Assembly: GCA_900538555.1 (NCBI GenBank)
Contig: UPYI01000002.1
Span: forward strand, 62,001 to 126,000
Reading direction: 5' to 3'
DNA: 64,000 nucleotides
Source of the DNA: an uncultured Porphyromonadaceae bacterium
GTDB taxonomy: Bacteria; Bacteroidota; Bacteroidia; Bacteroidales; Barnesiellaceae
Within the stretch, counting starts at the first letter, position 1. The number at the start of each line of letters is the position of its first letter. Below, piece by piece: positions 17,278 through 26,955 of this stretch. The position numbers and the translations under genes are program-made. A model generated the notes under the pieces. That model ran no database searches and was not told where the DNA came from. It saw only the letters and a list, made by a program, of their open reading frames with translations.

Positions 17278-19188
17278 ATGAAAAAAGTCATCGCTTTTCT
17301 TACCGGTGCAGCCATACTATTCGGGGCTTCCAATACCGGTGCAGCTAAAAAAGTCCATTCTATTGGCGACAGTACCATGGCAAACTATGATGAATCGGCA
17401 ACCGTCACCCGCGGCTGGGGACAATATCTCTCGTATTTCCTCGACGGCATCGAAGTGAACAACCGGGGCAAAAGCGGATCATCGAGCAAAAGTTTCTACC
17501 GTGAAGAGGCTTATTGGACCTCCGTCAAAAAACAACTGTCGCCCGGAGACTATGTCCTGATTCAATTCGCCCACAACGACGAGAAAAACGGGGGTATGGA
17601 CGGCGACGAAGTGAAAGCCTACTACTCCTCTATCGGCGACGAAACATCGGCTACGGCTACCGATTACCGCGGTACCAACCCGACCACAACCTACAAGGAA
17701 TACCTTCGTAAATACATCGACGAAACCCGGGATGCGGGATGTACCCCCATCTTGGTAGGTCCTATCTGCCGGATGTATTTTTCGGGCAACAACATCCGTC
17801 GGAACGGTCGTCATGATCTGGGCGACAGTTTCTCCCGGCTGACTGCCGACGGCATACTGACCGAACAGAAAGTAGCAGCCGACGACCACTCGATGGATTA
17901 TGCCTACCAGATGCAACAGGTTGCCGCCGAAACCGGCGTCCCTTATATCGACTTGACCTCCGCCACTGCCGAACTTTACCTCAGCTACGGACAAAGCGAC
18001 TGTATGGCGATTCTCAGCGACGGAGACGGCTCTACGCACCTCAGCGCCACAGGCGCAGCACTGATCGCCCGGCGTTTCGTACAACTGTGCAAAGAACAGG
18101 AAATCCTCTCGGAATATGTATCGCTCAACCCCGAACTGTCGGTTGCCCCTTCGTCTGCCGACCTCGGAAACGGATATGTAGGGCAAACCCTTTCAAAAGA
18201 GTTTATGGTCACCGGCTTCGACCTCACGCCCGCTTCGGGCACAATATCCCTCGAAGCCTCGGATGGTGTGGAGATTTCTATCGGGCAGGAGACTTGGGGT
18301 ACAACAGGTAGCATGACCTATAACGGCGGCACACTGATCGGCAGGTTCCAGGCAAGAATCCGCCTCGCCAACGAGGGGCTCAACAGCGGCACAGTCACCC
18401 TCTCCGCCAACGGCAAATTCACGGTCATTCCCGTTTCCGCAACAGCCATCACCCTGTCGGGCGATACCGAAGTCGAAGCCTATTGGCGGCTGGAAAAAGA
18501 CGACTCCTATACCGTTACCGGTCCGGTCTCGGTCATTCCCGAATCGTGGCACAGCATGGAAGTACAACGCTACGCAAACCCCAATGCCAACACGACGTGG
18601 CCCGAATGGACCGGCTTCGATGCCTCCCGGAAAACGCAACGTAACCTCATCGAGGGCGGCAACTGGCCCGCAGGCGAAATCGACGAAGTCTCGACACGCT
18701 ACATCGAATTCGGCATCACCGCCATGCCCGGAACGACACTCGACATCGACGAAATCAGCTATTTCATGTGCGGCTGCGGGGGTAACGGCATGTGTGTCCA
18801 TGTATGGTATTCGACCGAGGACGATTTCTCGAATGCTGTCCTCATCTACTCCCAGACCCAGATGCCTGCCAACAACATGCTCGACGGGAAAATACAACCC
18901 GTTATCCGGCTTACGGGTGGCAAATCTCTCCGTCTGCGGTTCTATCCGTGGTACAACAATGCCTCTTCCGGCAAGACATTCTGCCTGTCCGATGTCCGGT
19001 TTCACGGATATGCCACCCAAACGGGAGGTTCGGGAATCGACGGTACGTCCTCTCCGGTCCACAAAACCGGTTCGGCGTTTTACAATCTGCAAGGCATAAA
19101 AGTGCATACTCCGGTCAAAGGCAACCTGTATATCGAACACAGCACATTCTCAGACGGAAGTTCACAGAGCAAAAAGATAATTTTTTAG
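17278..19188 (+). CDS. CE12-type pectin/rhamnogalacturonan acetylesterase
   Basis: A secreted SGNH-fold esterase that removes acetyl groups from pectin backbones. The 636-residue protein starts at MKKVIAFLTG (signal peptide ending ...GASNTGAA). The SGNH blocks are visible: GDST (nucleophile Ser, about residue 33), NRGKSGSS (Gly block), FAHND (Asn block) and DGSTHLSATGA (Asp-His pair). The C-terminal half is beta-sandwich material without a recognised family, ending in a sorting-like tail (FYNLQGIKVHTPVKG...KKIIF). The next gene encodes a pectin methylesterase, so the two probably de-esterify the same substrate. The exact CE family is assigned from motifs only. Confidence 0.8.
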   Translation: MKKVIAFLTGAAILFGASNTGAAKKVHSIGDSTMANYDESATVTRGWGQYLSYFLDGIEVNNRGKSGSSSKSFYREEAYWTSVKKQLSPGDYVLIQFAHNDEKNGGMDGDEVKAYYSSIGDETSATATDYRGTNPTTTYKEYLRKYIDETRDAGCTPILVGPICRMYFSGNNIRRNGRHDLGDSFSRLTADGILTEQKVAADDHSMDYAYQMQQVAAETGVPYIDLTSATAELYLSYGQSDCMAILSDGDGSTHLSATGAALIARRFVQLCKEQEILSEYVSLNPELSVAPSSADLGNGYVGQTLSKEFMVTGFDLTPASGTISLEASDGVEISIGQETWGTTGSMTYNGGTLIGRFQARIRLANEGLNSGTVTLSANGKFTVIPVSATAITLSGDTEVEAYWRLEKDDSYTVTGPVSVIPESWHSMEVQRYANPNANTTWPEWTGFDASRKTQRNLIEGGNWPAGEIDEVSTRYIEFGITAMPGTTLDIDEISYFMCGCGGNGMCVHVWYSTEDDFSNAVLIYSQTQMPANNMLDGKIQPVIRLTGGKSLRLRFYPWYNNASSGKTFCLSDVRFHGYATQTGGSGIDGTSSPVHKTGSAFYNLQGIKVHTPVKGNLYIEHSTFSDGSSQSKKIIF

Positions 19189-19278
19189 ACACACTGCAAG
19201 CCGGAAGCAAAAGACATCGAGTGAGAAGCTTGAATGGATTGTGCCGAGGCACAGCGTTTATCGAAAACTGAAAATTTA
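19185..19278. repeat. Dispersed intergenic repeat, copy A
   Basis: The segment GCAAGCCGGAAGC ... GAATGGATTGTGCCGAGGCA ... GTTTATCGAAAACTGAAAAT matches, with divergence, inverted copies near 46225-46335 and 56190-56287. Confidence 0.65.
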
Positions 19279-19295
19279 AAACATAACTATTTGCC

Positions 19296-22200
19296 ATGAA
19301 AAGAAGAACAATCAACTCCGTTGCAGCTATCGGCTTGGCTTGCCTATGGCTTCCGGTTGCTGCACAAAATTCCATCCTGTTGGCTTCATGGACATTCGAG
19401 CACGGCTATACCGCCACGTCTATCGACGACCGAAACATGCTCTATACCCCCAATACGGATGCCGCGGAAGATGTTACCCAATGGTTCTCGTCCGTTACAC
19501 CCCATATCCTCCCGACCGAATGCGAGGGGAAAACCGGCGAATTCGTTCTGTCGGCATCAAGTCCGAACAGATACTGGTCGTTCACCGGAGGATACAATAC
19601 TCGTATCTTCCGAATCGAGAATACGGAAAGCATCTCCGTTAGCGACTTTACCGACCCGTCGCAGCACCAAGTATATTACGAAGTTTCATTCCCCACCAAA
19701 GGCTACAAAGGGATTTCCGTTGCCTATGCAATCGCACCCGGCAACAACACGGTAACACCTGTCGAAATGGTTATCTCGACCGACGGCGGCAACACATGGT
19801 TCGACGCAGGAGCCGAAAACACATCCGGCGCATGGTTCCAATATCAGGACAATGTCGTCTCCATATCGGCAAACGACAAAGAGCATGTTATCGTCCGACT
19901 GCTTCCCACCTCGGGCGCGACGAACTGGAACTTGAAATATCTCACGCTCTCCGCCTCAGAAAAAATCGAGGACACCGTAGTGTCCGAAACCGGTGCAACA
20001 CTGACGTGGGCAATCGACCGGGGAGCGGAATCGCCGACGACAGCCGTCTCGTCAGCCGGGGAGGTATTCTCCTTCGCCGAATTCAGCTACGGCTCGAACC
20101 TCACGGTCAAAGGCACAAGAACCGACGGCGGTATTTCCGCCACCATGTTCCAACCGATTACGGGGCAAAACAGCGAAAACAACGATGCCAATGCGCTTAT
20201 TTTTTCCATAAAGCCCAAAAACGGACTGACCTTGCGGCTTAAAGAATTCTCGTTCCAAGCAAGCAAAGTAGGGACGAACGGAGGAAAATACAACGTAGGC
20301 GTAACCGTCGGAGGAACGGAAACCATCGTCAAGGAAAATGTAAATCCGCAACTCGTCAAAAATCCGCCCTATTTTACGGCAGAAAAAATAGACCTCTCGG
20401 ATTTGGGAGAGATCACCGGTGAGGTGTACATCAAGATATATATACAAGCATTGGCGAACGACCGGCAATATGCCTTCCAGAATTTCGTACTGACAGGCGA
20501 TATAAACGGAACGATACAACCGGTACCTACCTATACATTCTCCATGAAACCGGCTATCGCCGGAGCCGGTTCTCTTTCGTGTTCACCCGCAGGGGCAGAG
20601 TTCGACGAAGGGACACGGCTCACGGTATCTGCAACCGAAAACTTCGGTTACCATTTCACCTCATGGAGCGATGAAACAGGTGCGATACTATCCACCGACA
20701 ATCCCTATTCGTTTGAAATCGCAAACAATACCAAGTTGGTGGCGAATTACAGCCAAAACAATGTGTATGCACTCCGGCTGAACATCGAAGGCGGAGCCAA
20801 CACCAATCAGATACAATTCGCCCCCGAAGGGAATGTAGTCGATGGAATACATTACTACGAGGAGGGTACGGACGTACAGCTCACTGCGATCAACAATCGC
20901 ATCCTTACGTTCAACAACTGGGATGACAACACGACCGCACCCGTACGCATGGTCCGGATGAATTCGGAAAAACAGGTATCCGCACGTTTTTCTGCCGAAG
21001 ACTACATAGTGGGCTGGGACTTCTATTTCGACCAACCCAACTCCGAACGTGCCGCCGACTATAAAGACGAAAGCGACAACGCCGGACTTTTCAGCCTGCG
21101 CGATGCCGACGGGCATACCTCCACTTGGCTGACACGGGGTATCTCAAACGGTGCCGAGAATGGCAAATGGGGTGCCCGTATCTGGCGGAAACTTTCTGAA
21201 AAATACTACTTCGAGATGTCGTTCTCGTCCGTAGGATATTCCGGTCTTATCCTTGCCGCATCCCTCGGCGTAAGTTACAATACTTACAGCACCATTCAAG
21301 TTCAGTACAGCATCGACGGAAGCACTTTCGAGACATTCGGATCGTATCAACTCCAAAACGGATGGACGACAAAAGAAATAACACTGCCCGCCGAAGCGGC
21401 AGGACAAACACGCGTATGGATACGGTTCATGCCCGACTACGAATCCGGGCTCGTCGGGAACACCTCGGACTATGACGGGCTCTGCCTGTCGGAACTCTTC
21501 GTGCTTGCCGACAAAGATTCGGCTAACGACGATACACCGCCCGCTCTCGTCCATATCGTTCCGGCAGACCAATCGACCGGTGCATCGGCACAAGGATCCA
21601 TTATCCTTACCTTCGACGAAAAAATCAATATCGGATCGGGCGACGCCCGACTCAACGGAGTTACCCTTACGCCTAAACTCAGCGGTAAAAGTGTCGTCTA
21701 CAATTATTCCGGTCTCGGCTACGCCACACGCCATACATTTACAGTACCGGCAGGAGCTATCGTAGACCGTTCGGGCAATGCCTTTGAAGGAATAACCATC
21801 TCGTTCACCACGATGGAACGGACACAACCCGAAGCACGGTTATTCGATGCTATCGTAGCACAAGACGGTACAGGCGACCACTCTACCGTGCAAAGTGCCA
21901 TCGATGCATCCCCCGCCGACAGAGTGAAACCGTGGCTCATATTTGTCAAGAACGGACAATACAACGAGCATGTCGAAATTCCCGAAAACAAACCCATGCT
22001 CCACATCATCGGTCAGGACCGTGACAAGACGGTCATTCTTGACGACAAACTCTGCGGAGGAGACAACGCTCTCCATGTAAGCGTAGGTGCAACGGTAGTA
22101 GTCAAATCCAACGACTGTTTCTTCGAAAACATCACACTCGAAAACTCATACGGACATGAGTTGCAACAAGGTCCGCAAGCCCTTGCTCTGAACACGATCG

Positions 22201-23198
22201 GAGACCGCACGATCTTCAACAACGTCGCCATGCTCTCCTATCAAGACACATGGATCACGCCTTCCGCCTCGAACTATCGTGCCTATGTAAGAAACTCGTT
22301 GATCGAAGGAGCAGTAGACTTTATCTACAACAGCGGCAATATCTACATCGAAAACACTACGCTTTACATCAACCGGAAAAGCGGAGGCTTCATCGTAGCC
22401 CCCTCGCATGCTGCCGACGTACTCTGGGGATATGTCTTCAACAACTGCACCATCACCGCACCCGGCGTGCCGTCCGAAACGAGCGTCTGGTTGGGACGCC
22501 CCTGGCACAATTTTCCAAAAACCGTATTCCTCAACACCCGTGCGGAAGTAACCATTCCCGCCACCGGCTGGTATGAAACAATGGGTGGGCTTCCCGCAAT
22601 CTGGGCTGATTGGAATACCACCGACGCACAAGGGAATCTATTGGATCTTTCACAGCGTCGCGACACCTACTATTACACCGACGCATCGGGAGAGAAGATC
22701 TACGGGACAGCCAAAAACCGGCTTACCGACGAAGAAGCTGCCGAATACACCGTCAGCAATGTCCTATCGGGCGACGATAACTGGGAACCGGTCATAAAGA
22801 CCGAGGCGTGCGAAGCACCCGTAGCCACTATCGACGACAACCGGATTTCGTGGCAAGCCGTACCTTACGCCATCTGCTACCTCGTCACACGCGGAGACGA
22901 AGTAGTCGGGTTTACCCAATCCATCTTCATGGACTACGATGAACCGTTGTCGGATTCTGCCGATGATAACCTGTACATTCAAGCCGTAAACGAATTCGGA
23001 GGACTTAGCCCGAAAGCGAAAGTCCGCCCTAACCAAAGCACAGCTGTAACAGACAGCCGCCAAGATGCCGAGCCTATTTCGACCGACTACTACGACATGC
23101 AAGGTCGTCGCATCGGCTCACCGACTACCGGTCTCCACATCGTCGTAAAAACATTCGCTTCCGGCAACACCAGCATAGAAAAAGTAATGATCAGATAG
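19296..23198 (+). CDS. Modular CE8 pectin methylesterase
   Basis: Hydrolyses methyl esters of homogalacturonan. The 1300-residue protein carries a signal peptide, beta-sandwich modules (about 20-400), two bacterial-repeat modules with FTSWSDE and FNNWDDN cores (about 410-560), another sandwich (560-740), an Ig-like Big_5 module (VPADQSTGASAQGSIILTFDE, about 750-845), the pectinesterase beta-helix (about 850-1160), a fibronectin-like stretch and a sorting-like tail (YDMQGRRIG...). Catalytic motifs are all present: GPQALAL, YQDTW, GAVDFIYNSG (Asp nucleophile) and WLGRPW. It lies 107 bases after the acetylesterase, separated by a dispersed repeat. The number of accessory modules is unusually large for this enzyme. 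Confidence 0.88.
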   Translation: MKRRTINSVAAIGLACLWLPVAAQNSILLASWTFEHGYTATSIDDRNMLYTPNTDAAEDVTQWFSSVTPHILPTECEGKTGEFVLSASSPNRYWSFTGGYNTRIFRIENTESISVSDFTDPSQHQVYYEVSFPTKGYKGISVAYAIAPGNNTVTPVEMVISTDGGNTWFDAGAENTSGAWFQYQDNVVSISANDKEHVIVRLLPTSGATNWNLKYLTLSASEKIEDTVVSETGATLTWAIDRGAESPTTAVSSAGEVFSFAEFSYGSNLTVKGTRTDGGISATMFQPITGQNSENNDANALIFSIKPKNGLTLRLKEFSFQASKVGTNGGKYNVGVTVGGTETIVKENVNPQLVKNPPYFTAEKIDLSDLGEITGEVYIKIYIQALANDRQYAFQNFVLTGDINGTIQPVPTYTFSMKPAIAGAGSLSCSPAGAEFDEGTRLTVSATENFGYHFTSWSDETGAILSTDNPYSFEIANNTKLVANYSQNNVYALRLNIEGGANTNQIQFAPEGNVVDGIHYYEEGTDVQLTAINNRILTFNNWDDNTTAPVRMVRMNSEKQVSARFSAEDYIVGWDFYFDQPNSERAADYKDESDNAGLFSLRDADGHTSTWLTRGISNGAENGKWGARIWRKLSEKYYFEMSFSSVGYSGLILAASLGVSYNTYSTIQVQYSIDGSTFETFGSYQLQNGWTTKEITLPAEAAGQTRVWIRFMPDYESGLVGNTSDYDGLCLSELFVLADKDSANDDTPPALVHIVPADQSTGASAQGSIILTFDEKINIGSGDARLNGVTLTPKLSGKSVVYNYSGLGYATRHTFTVPAGAIVDRSGNAFEGITISFTTMERTQPEARLFDAIVAQDGTGDHSTVQSAIDASPADRVKPWLIFVKNGQYNEHVEIPENKPMLHIIGQDRDKTVILDDKLCGGDNALHVSVGATVVVKSNDCFFENITLENSYGHELQQGPQALALNTIGDRTIFNNVAMLSYQDTWITPSASNYRAYVRNSLIEGAVDFIYNSGNIYIENTTLYINRKSGGFIVAPSHAADVLWGYVFNNCTITAPGVPSETSVWLGRPWHNFPKTVFLNTRAEVTIPATGWYETMGGLPAIWADWNTTDAQGNLLDLSQRRDTYYYTDASGEKIYGTAKNRLTDEEAAEYTVSNVLSGDDNWEPVIKTEACEAPVATIDDNRISWQAVPYAICYLVTRGDEVVGFTQSIFMDYDEPLSDSADDNLYIQAVNEFGGLSPKAKVRPNQSTAVTDSRQDAEPISTDYYDMQGRRIGSPTTGLHIVVKTFASGNTSIEKVMIR

Positions 23199-23284
23199 CC
23201 CCGGCAATCCGCCCGACGGAGAGCATACCGATAGCGAACCCGCCTTGCGGCATCCGGTAAAGAAACAGGGGCATCCCTCAATAA

Positions 23285-23328
23285 AGACATCCGTGACATA
23301 ACCGACAGATCACGGATGTCTTTTTTTT
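23285..23328 (+). terminator. Terminator of the pectin esterase unit
   Basis: A 12-bp stem AGACATCCGTGA (23285-23296) with its complement at 23310-23321, followed by a run of T. Confidence 0.85.
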
Positions 23329-23333
23329 CTTAC

Positions 23334-23364
23334 TTGCATTTACCCGCCTTTTTTCTTAGCTTTG
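23334..23364 (+). promoter_or_regulatory. Promoter of the AraC-propeller regulator
   Basis: TTGC at 23334-23337 and TAGCTTTG at 23357-23364, 19 bases apart, 20 bases before the ATG at 23384. Confidence 0.55.
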
Positions 23365-23383
23365 TATCATTAAGTCTACCGCC

Positions 23384-26083
23384 ATGCCACGTTATATACT
23401 CACATTGCTGTTGTTCATGATTCCCGTGTTGGTTTCGGGACGCCCTTATTGCAAAGTGAAACATTATGACGAAAACGACGGACTTTCCCAAAGGCTCGTC
23501 AAAGGCATTGTCTGCGACCGGGACGGATTTATATGGGTCGCCACATGGAACGGGCTCAACCGGTTCGACGGTCAGACATTCTCTCCGATCCGCCCCGACA
23601 TGACCGAAGGTGTCTACCGCTATTCGAACCGCATCCGCGAAATCAGACTGTCGGCTGGCAATAGCCTGTGGTGCAGAATCGACGAACAGATTGTACGCTT
23701 CGATCTCGATACGTTCAAATTCACCGATACCCAAGCACAACTTGAAGAGAAACTCGGACACCCTCTATCCTTCACGCGAATCATGCCGGCTCTGACCGGC
23801 GAAATCGTAGCGAGATGTGCCGACAGCACCTACCTCCGGTTTCCCGATACCGACCGATTGGATTCCGTCGAACAATCCCCCTCACGACCCGAACTCACAT
23901 TCCTGTCACCACACAATCGCCGGCTCGGCAATGTCGGACACTACCGGCATAAGGATCTGCTGCTTTCACAAAACGACGGACAAGGTGGAATTTGGCTCAT
24001 CACGCGGCAAGGAGATATACTACACAGCACAAGATCAGACGGGAAAGAATTCACCCTCCTCGCCACGATCGACGCCCCCTCCGGATCATTACACTACGGT
24101 TGTGCCGACAAACAGGGTAACATCTGGCTATGCAGTTCCGTAGGTGCGTTCTGTATCACACTCGGCTTTCTTCCTTTCGAGGAAATAACCCCACCCAACC
24201 CATCGATGATCAGGGCAACCTTTCGAGATTCGGACGGACGTATCTGGCTTTCGGAAAGCGACCAGCAAGCCGTAGCCCTTTACGACCCGGAACTCACGAC
24301 ATGCCGCTATCTTACCCGCAACGGCAAACTGTCCGATCACTTCACCCCCTTCGGTGCCCCGATCTATTGCTTCGGCGAAACAGACGGAGGTGTGATATGG
24401 CTGGGAGGCAAACCCGACGGACTTTTCCGCTTGATACCCGGCAAAGGCGACGGATTCGAAGTAGAACATTTCGTCCCCACATCCGACCCGTACACCGCCC
24501 CCGCATCGTCGAATATCTACGACCTCGCAACCGATTCCTCCGGACGATTATGGATCGCGACCATGGGCAAAGGAATAGAAATGGTGGCATCGCCGTCGGC
24601 ATCGCATCCGCAATTTATCAACATCACGACATTACCCGATTATCCGCCCCAAGCTACATCGGTACGCCGCATCTCAATTATCGGCGACACCGTGCTGCTC
24701 GCCGCCACGACCGCCGGACTGCTGACCATGTCACTGCCACCGTCCGATACGAAATTCGCACTCCATTCAAACCATCCCGACAGAGCGACATCACTCGGCA
24801 ACATCGCCGTAATGGATGTCAATATCGGCCTGCAAGGGCATATCCTCGTAGCAACCGAAAGCGACGGAATCAACATCCTCACATCACCGCCCTCCCTGTC
24901 GCTCGATTCATGGGAGTTCCGGCACATCAATACATCCACCGGCGCACCTTCCGACATCGCCCATGCCATCGGCTTTTCTCCGGAAAACGAAAAGTATGCT
25001 GTCGTCGTCAGCAACAACGATGCCTACATGCTCGACCCGACAACGGGGAAATGTATTACCTTCGGATTCTCTTCGCGCGACCGGAAAATACGGTTCAGCG
25101 ATGCCCGCCCCCTACCGTTAGGCAACGACCGCTGGCTACTCGGTCACGACAGTGGAGCCATCATCCTCCATACCGACAGTATGATACACTCGTCATACAC
25201 TCCGAACCTCTTCTTCACATCGGCATCCATTCAGAACCGCCTTGACACCCTGCTGTCACCGTCATGTAAAGAACTGACTCTGCATCCCGGAGAGCGAAAT
25301 ATAACGCTCCGCTTCTCCGCTCTCGACTATACATCGCCCCACAACATACACTATTCGTATCGGCTCGCACCCGAAAAAGAATGGAACGACCTCCGCCACT
25401 CGCGGGACATCACGTTTCTCGATCTTCCGGCTGGCAAATACGGACTGGAAATACGCTCCACCGACAATTACGGCAGATGGCTCGACAATATCCGACACAT
25501 TCGGATCGAGGTTATCCCTACATTCTGGGAAACACGTCTGGCGAAAGCGCTCTATGTCTTTGCCGCACTCCTCACCCTTTGTGCCATTACATGGATTGTC
25601 GTCTATATCCGGCGGATGAAACGGAAACTGCACGAACGCCTCGAAGCCTACCTGAACCTGCCGGAATCGCCCTTAAATACCACAGCCGAAGAATTATCGC
25701 TTTCGATAAACGATGCCGACAAACTTTTCATGGACAAAGTCATGGACTTCGTCAATTCGCACATTGCCGACACAGAAGTTACGGTCGATGACATGGCACA
25801 ATTTGTCGCTGTCAGTCGCAGTAGCCTCAACAGGAAACTACGTGCGACGATCGGTGTTTCACCCGCCGAATTTCTACGCGAAAGTCGATTGAAAAGAGCC
25901 GAAAGCCTTCTGCTTACCACCGACCTTCCAGTCAAAGAAATCGCTTACAGTTGCGGATTCTCCGATCTGAACTATTTCGGGAAATGCTTTAAGGCATCGA
26001 CAGCACTGACACCCAGCGCATATCGTGCCGCTCATACGGAAAAAACGGACATCATTAGAAATCCCTCCTCATCCAAAGAATAG
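23384..26083 (+). CDS. Membrane-spanning regulator: propeller sensor fused to AraC DNA-binding domain
   Basis: An 899-residue one-component regulator. Order: signal peptide (1-19); a periplasmic two-bladed propeller sensor of Reg_prop repeats (about 20-640, e.g. DGLSQRLVKGIVCDRDGFIW, DSDGRIWLSE, TDSSGRLWIATMGKG); a Y_Y_Y-type domain (about 645-715, KYGLEIRSTDNYGRW); one membrane helix (about 720-742, LYVFAALLTLCAITWIVVYI); and a C-terminal AraC helix-turn-helix (about 790-885, VTVDDMAQFVAVSRSSLNRK and IAYSCGFSDLNYFGKCFK). The histidine kinase, ATPase and receiver domains of hybrid two-component regulators are absent. Its position suggests control of the pectin esterases in response to a pectic oligosaccharide; that is inference. 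Confidence 0.85.
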   Translation: MPRYILTLLLFMIPVLVSGRPYCKVKHYDENDGLSQRLVKGIVCDRDGFIWVATWNGLNRFDGQTFSPIRPDMTEGVYRYSNRIREIRLSAGNSLWCRIDEQIVRFDLDTFKFTDTQAQLEEKLGHPLSFTRIMPALTGEIVARCADSTYLRFPDTDRLDSVEQSPSRPELTFLSPHNRRLGNVGHYRHKDLLLSQNDGQGGIWLITRQGDILHSTRSDGKEFTLLATIDAPSGSLHYGCADKQGNIWLCSSVGAFCITLGFLPFEEITPPNPSMIRATFRDSDGRIWLSESDQQAVALYDPELTTCRYLTRNGKLSDHFTPFGAPIYCFGETDGGVIWLGGKPDGLFRLIPGKGDGFEVEHFVPTSDPYTAPASSNIYDLATDSSGRLWIATMGKGIEMVASPSASHPQFINITTLPDYPPQATSVRRISIIGDTVLLAATTAGLLTMSLPPSDTKFALHSNHPDRATSLGNIAVMDVNIGLQGHILVATESDGINILTSPPSLSLDSWEFRHINTSTGAPSDIAHAIGFSPENEKYAVVVSNNDAYMLDPTTGKCITFGFSSRDRKIRFSDARPLPLGNDRWLLGHDSGAIILHTDSMIHSSYTPNLFFTSASIQNRLDTLLSPSCKELTLHPGERNITLRFSALDYTSPHNIHYSYRLAPEKEWNDLRHSRDITFLDLPAGKYGLEIRSTDNYGRWLDNIRHIRIEVIPTFWETRLAKALYVFAALLTLCAITWIVVYIRRMKRKLHERLEAYLNLPESPLNTTAEELSLSINDADKLFMDKVMDFVNSHIADTEVTVDDMAQFVAVSRSSLNRKLRATIGVSPAEFLRESRLKRAESLLLTTDLPVKEIAYSCGFSDLNYFGKCFKASTALTPSAYRAAHTEKTDIIRNPSSSKE

Positions 26084-26165
26084 CTCGGCTTCTTCCTCTT
26101 GACCATGTGAATCAGCGGGAAACATCCATTCTCCGTACCCAATATCCCGTCTATTCTTATTCATC

Positions 26166-26654
26166 TTCTAATGATTCGTGCAGGTCACAGTATACTCATC
26201 CCGACCTTGTTCTGGTGATTCAAAATAAAAAACTATAATAATCTTTTAATCAAAAAATTACAATTATTCTCCATACGACCGATATTGACATTTCGGTTCT
26301 TTGTCTCCCGATCTCGTCCCAGTCGTTTATAAAGCAAGAAGAATCATAATCTGTTTATAATTAACCAATTGCAATCTGTCTTTCTATACAATCCATATCG
26401 ACATTTCGTTTTTTGTGTCCCGATTTTGTCCCGTCCATTTATGGAAACAAAAAAGTTGTAATCAGTTTTTAATCAGCTAATTGCAATTAATTTTCTATAC
26501 AATTCATATAAATTTTACGATTCTTTGCGGCCCGAATTTGTCCCGGTCGCTCAGAACAAAAAAAATGCAACCAACTTTTAATCAAGTGATTGTGATTCTA
26601 TTTCCAAGATTTTGTCGGGATGAATATTACTGTGACCTGCACGAATCATTAGAA
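26166..26654. repeat. 489-bp module with 40-bp terminal inverted repeats and tandem 112-bp units
   Basis: The ends 26166-26205 and 26614-26654 are inverted copies of each other, including 26 perfect bases (ACTGTGACCTGCACGAATCA... on the right). Inside are about three and a half degenerate 111-112-bp units, each holding a paired motif of the form GTCCCGATTTTGTCCCG (26301-26321, 26413-26434, 26524-26546) followed by an AT-rich stretch with AATTGCAAT. No credible reading frame. This fills most of the gap between the AraC regulator and the element. Confidence 0.8.
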
Positions 26655-26662
26655 AATGAATA

Positions 26663-26692
26663 AATTCTTTGTAATTCAGCATTTTGCGCCAT
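26663..26692 (-). pseudogene. Integrase 5' remnant
   Basis: Ten codons on the minus strand (MAQNAELQRI) match the N terminus of the intact integrase at 45517 (MSQNAELQRI). The frame then runs into unrelated sequence and stops. It is a relic of an earlier related element at the same tRNA. Confidence 0.6.
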
Positions 26693-26817
26693 AGGTGTTT
26701 TTTTTAAAGGTTTGTGTCCCGAATTTGTCCCGGCAGCCAAATACGACCAACGGCGTAAGCGTCTAATTATTAGACACTTACGCCGTTAAAAATAGGCATT
26801 TTGTCGGGGTGAGATGA
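26663..26817. repeat. 155-bp direct repeat, left copy (element boundary)
   Basis: Almost identical to 45488-45642. It contains, left to right: the first ten codons of an integrase gene in minus orientation (MAQNAELQRI, start at 26692), a GTCCCGAATTTGTCCCGG motif (26711-26733), a 19-bp-stem hairpin (26749-26788) and the last part of tRNA-Pro (GTCGGGGTGAGATGA, ending 26817). Left of 26663 the integrase frame is lost, so this is a remnant. Confidence 0.9.
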
Positions 26818-26887
26818 TTTGAATCGCCCGATTTTGTTTTTGTAAATGTCTGATTTTCAATGTAAATAACATTTCTTTTTTGTCGTT

Positions 26888-26908
26888 TTTGTCCCGAATC
26901 TGTCCCGG
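26888..26908. promoter_or_regulatory. Putative integrase arm site, left end
   Basis: Paired TTTGTCCCGAATCTGTCCCG motif 71 bases inside the left core. The same motif occurs at 45537-45559 inside the right end, as expected of arm-type integrase sites. Inferred. Confidence 0.45.
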
Positions 26909-26955
26909 TACACATTATCTAACTATTTAATATATAGGAATATAGACACCGAACA

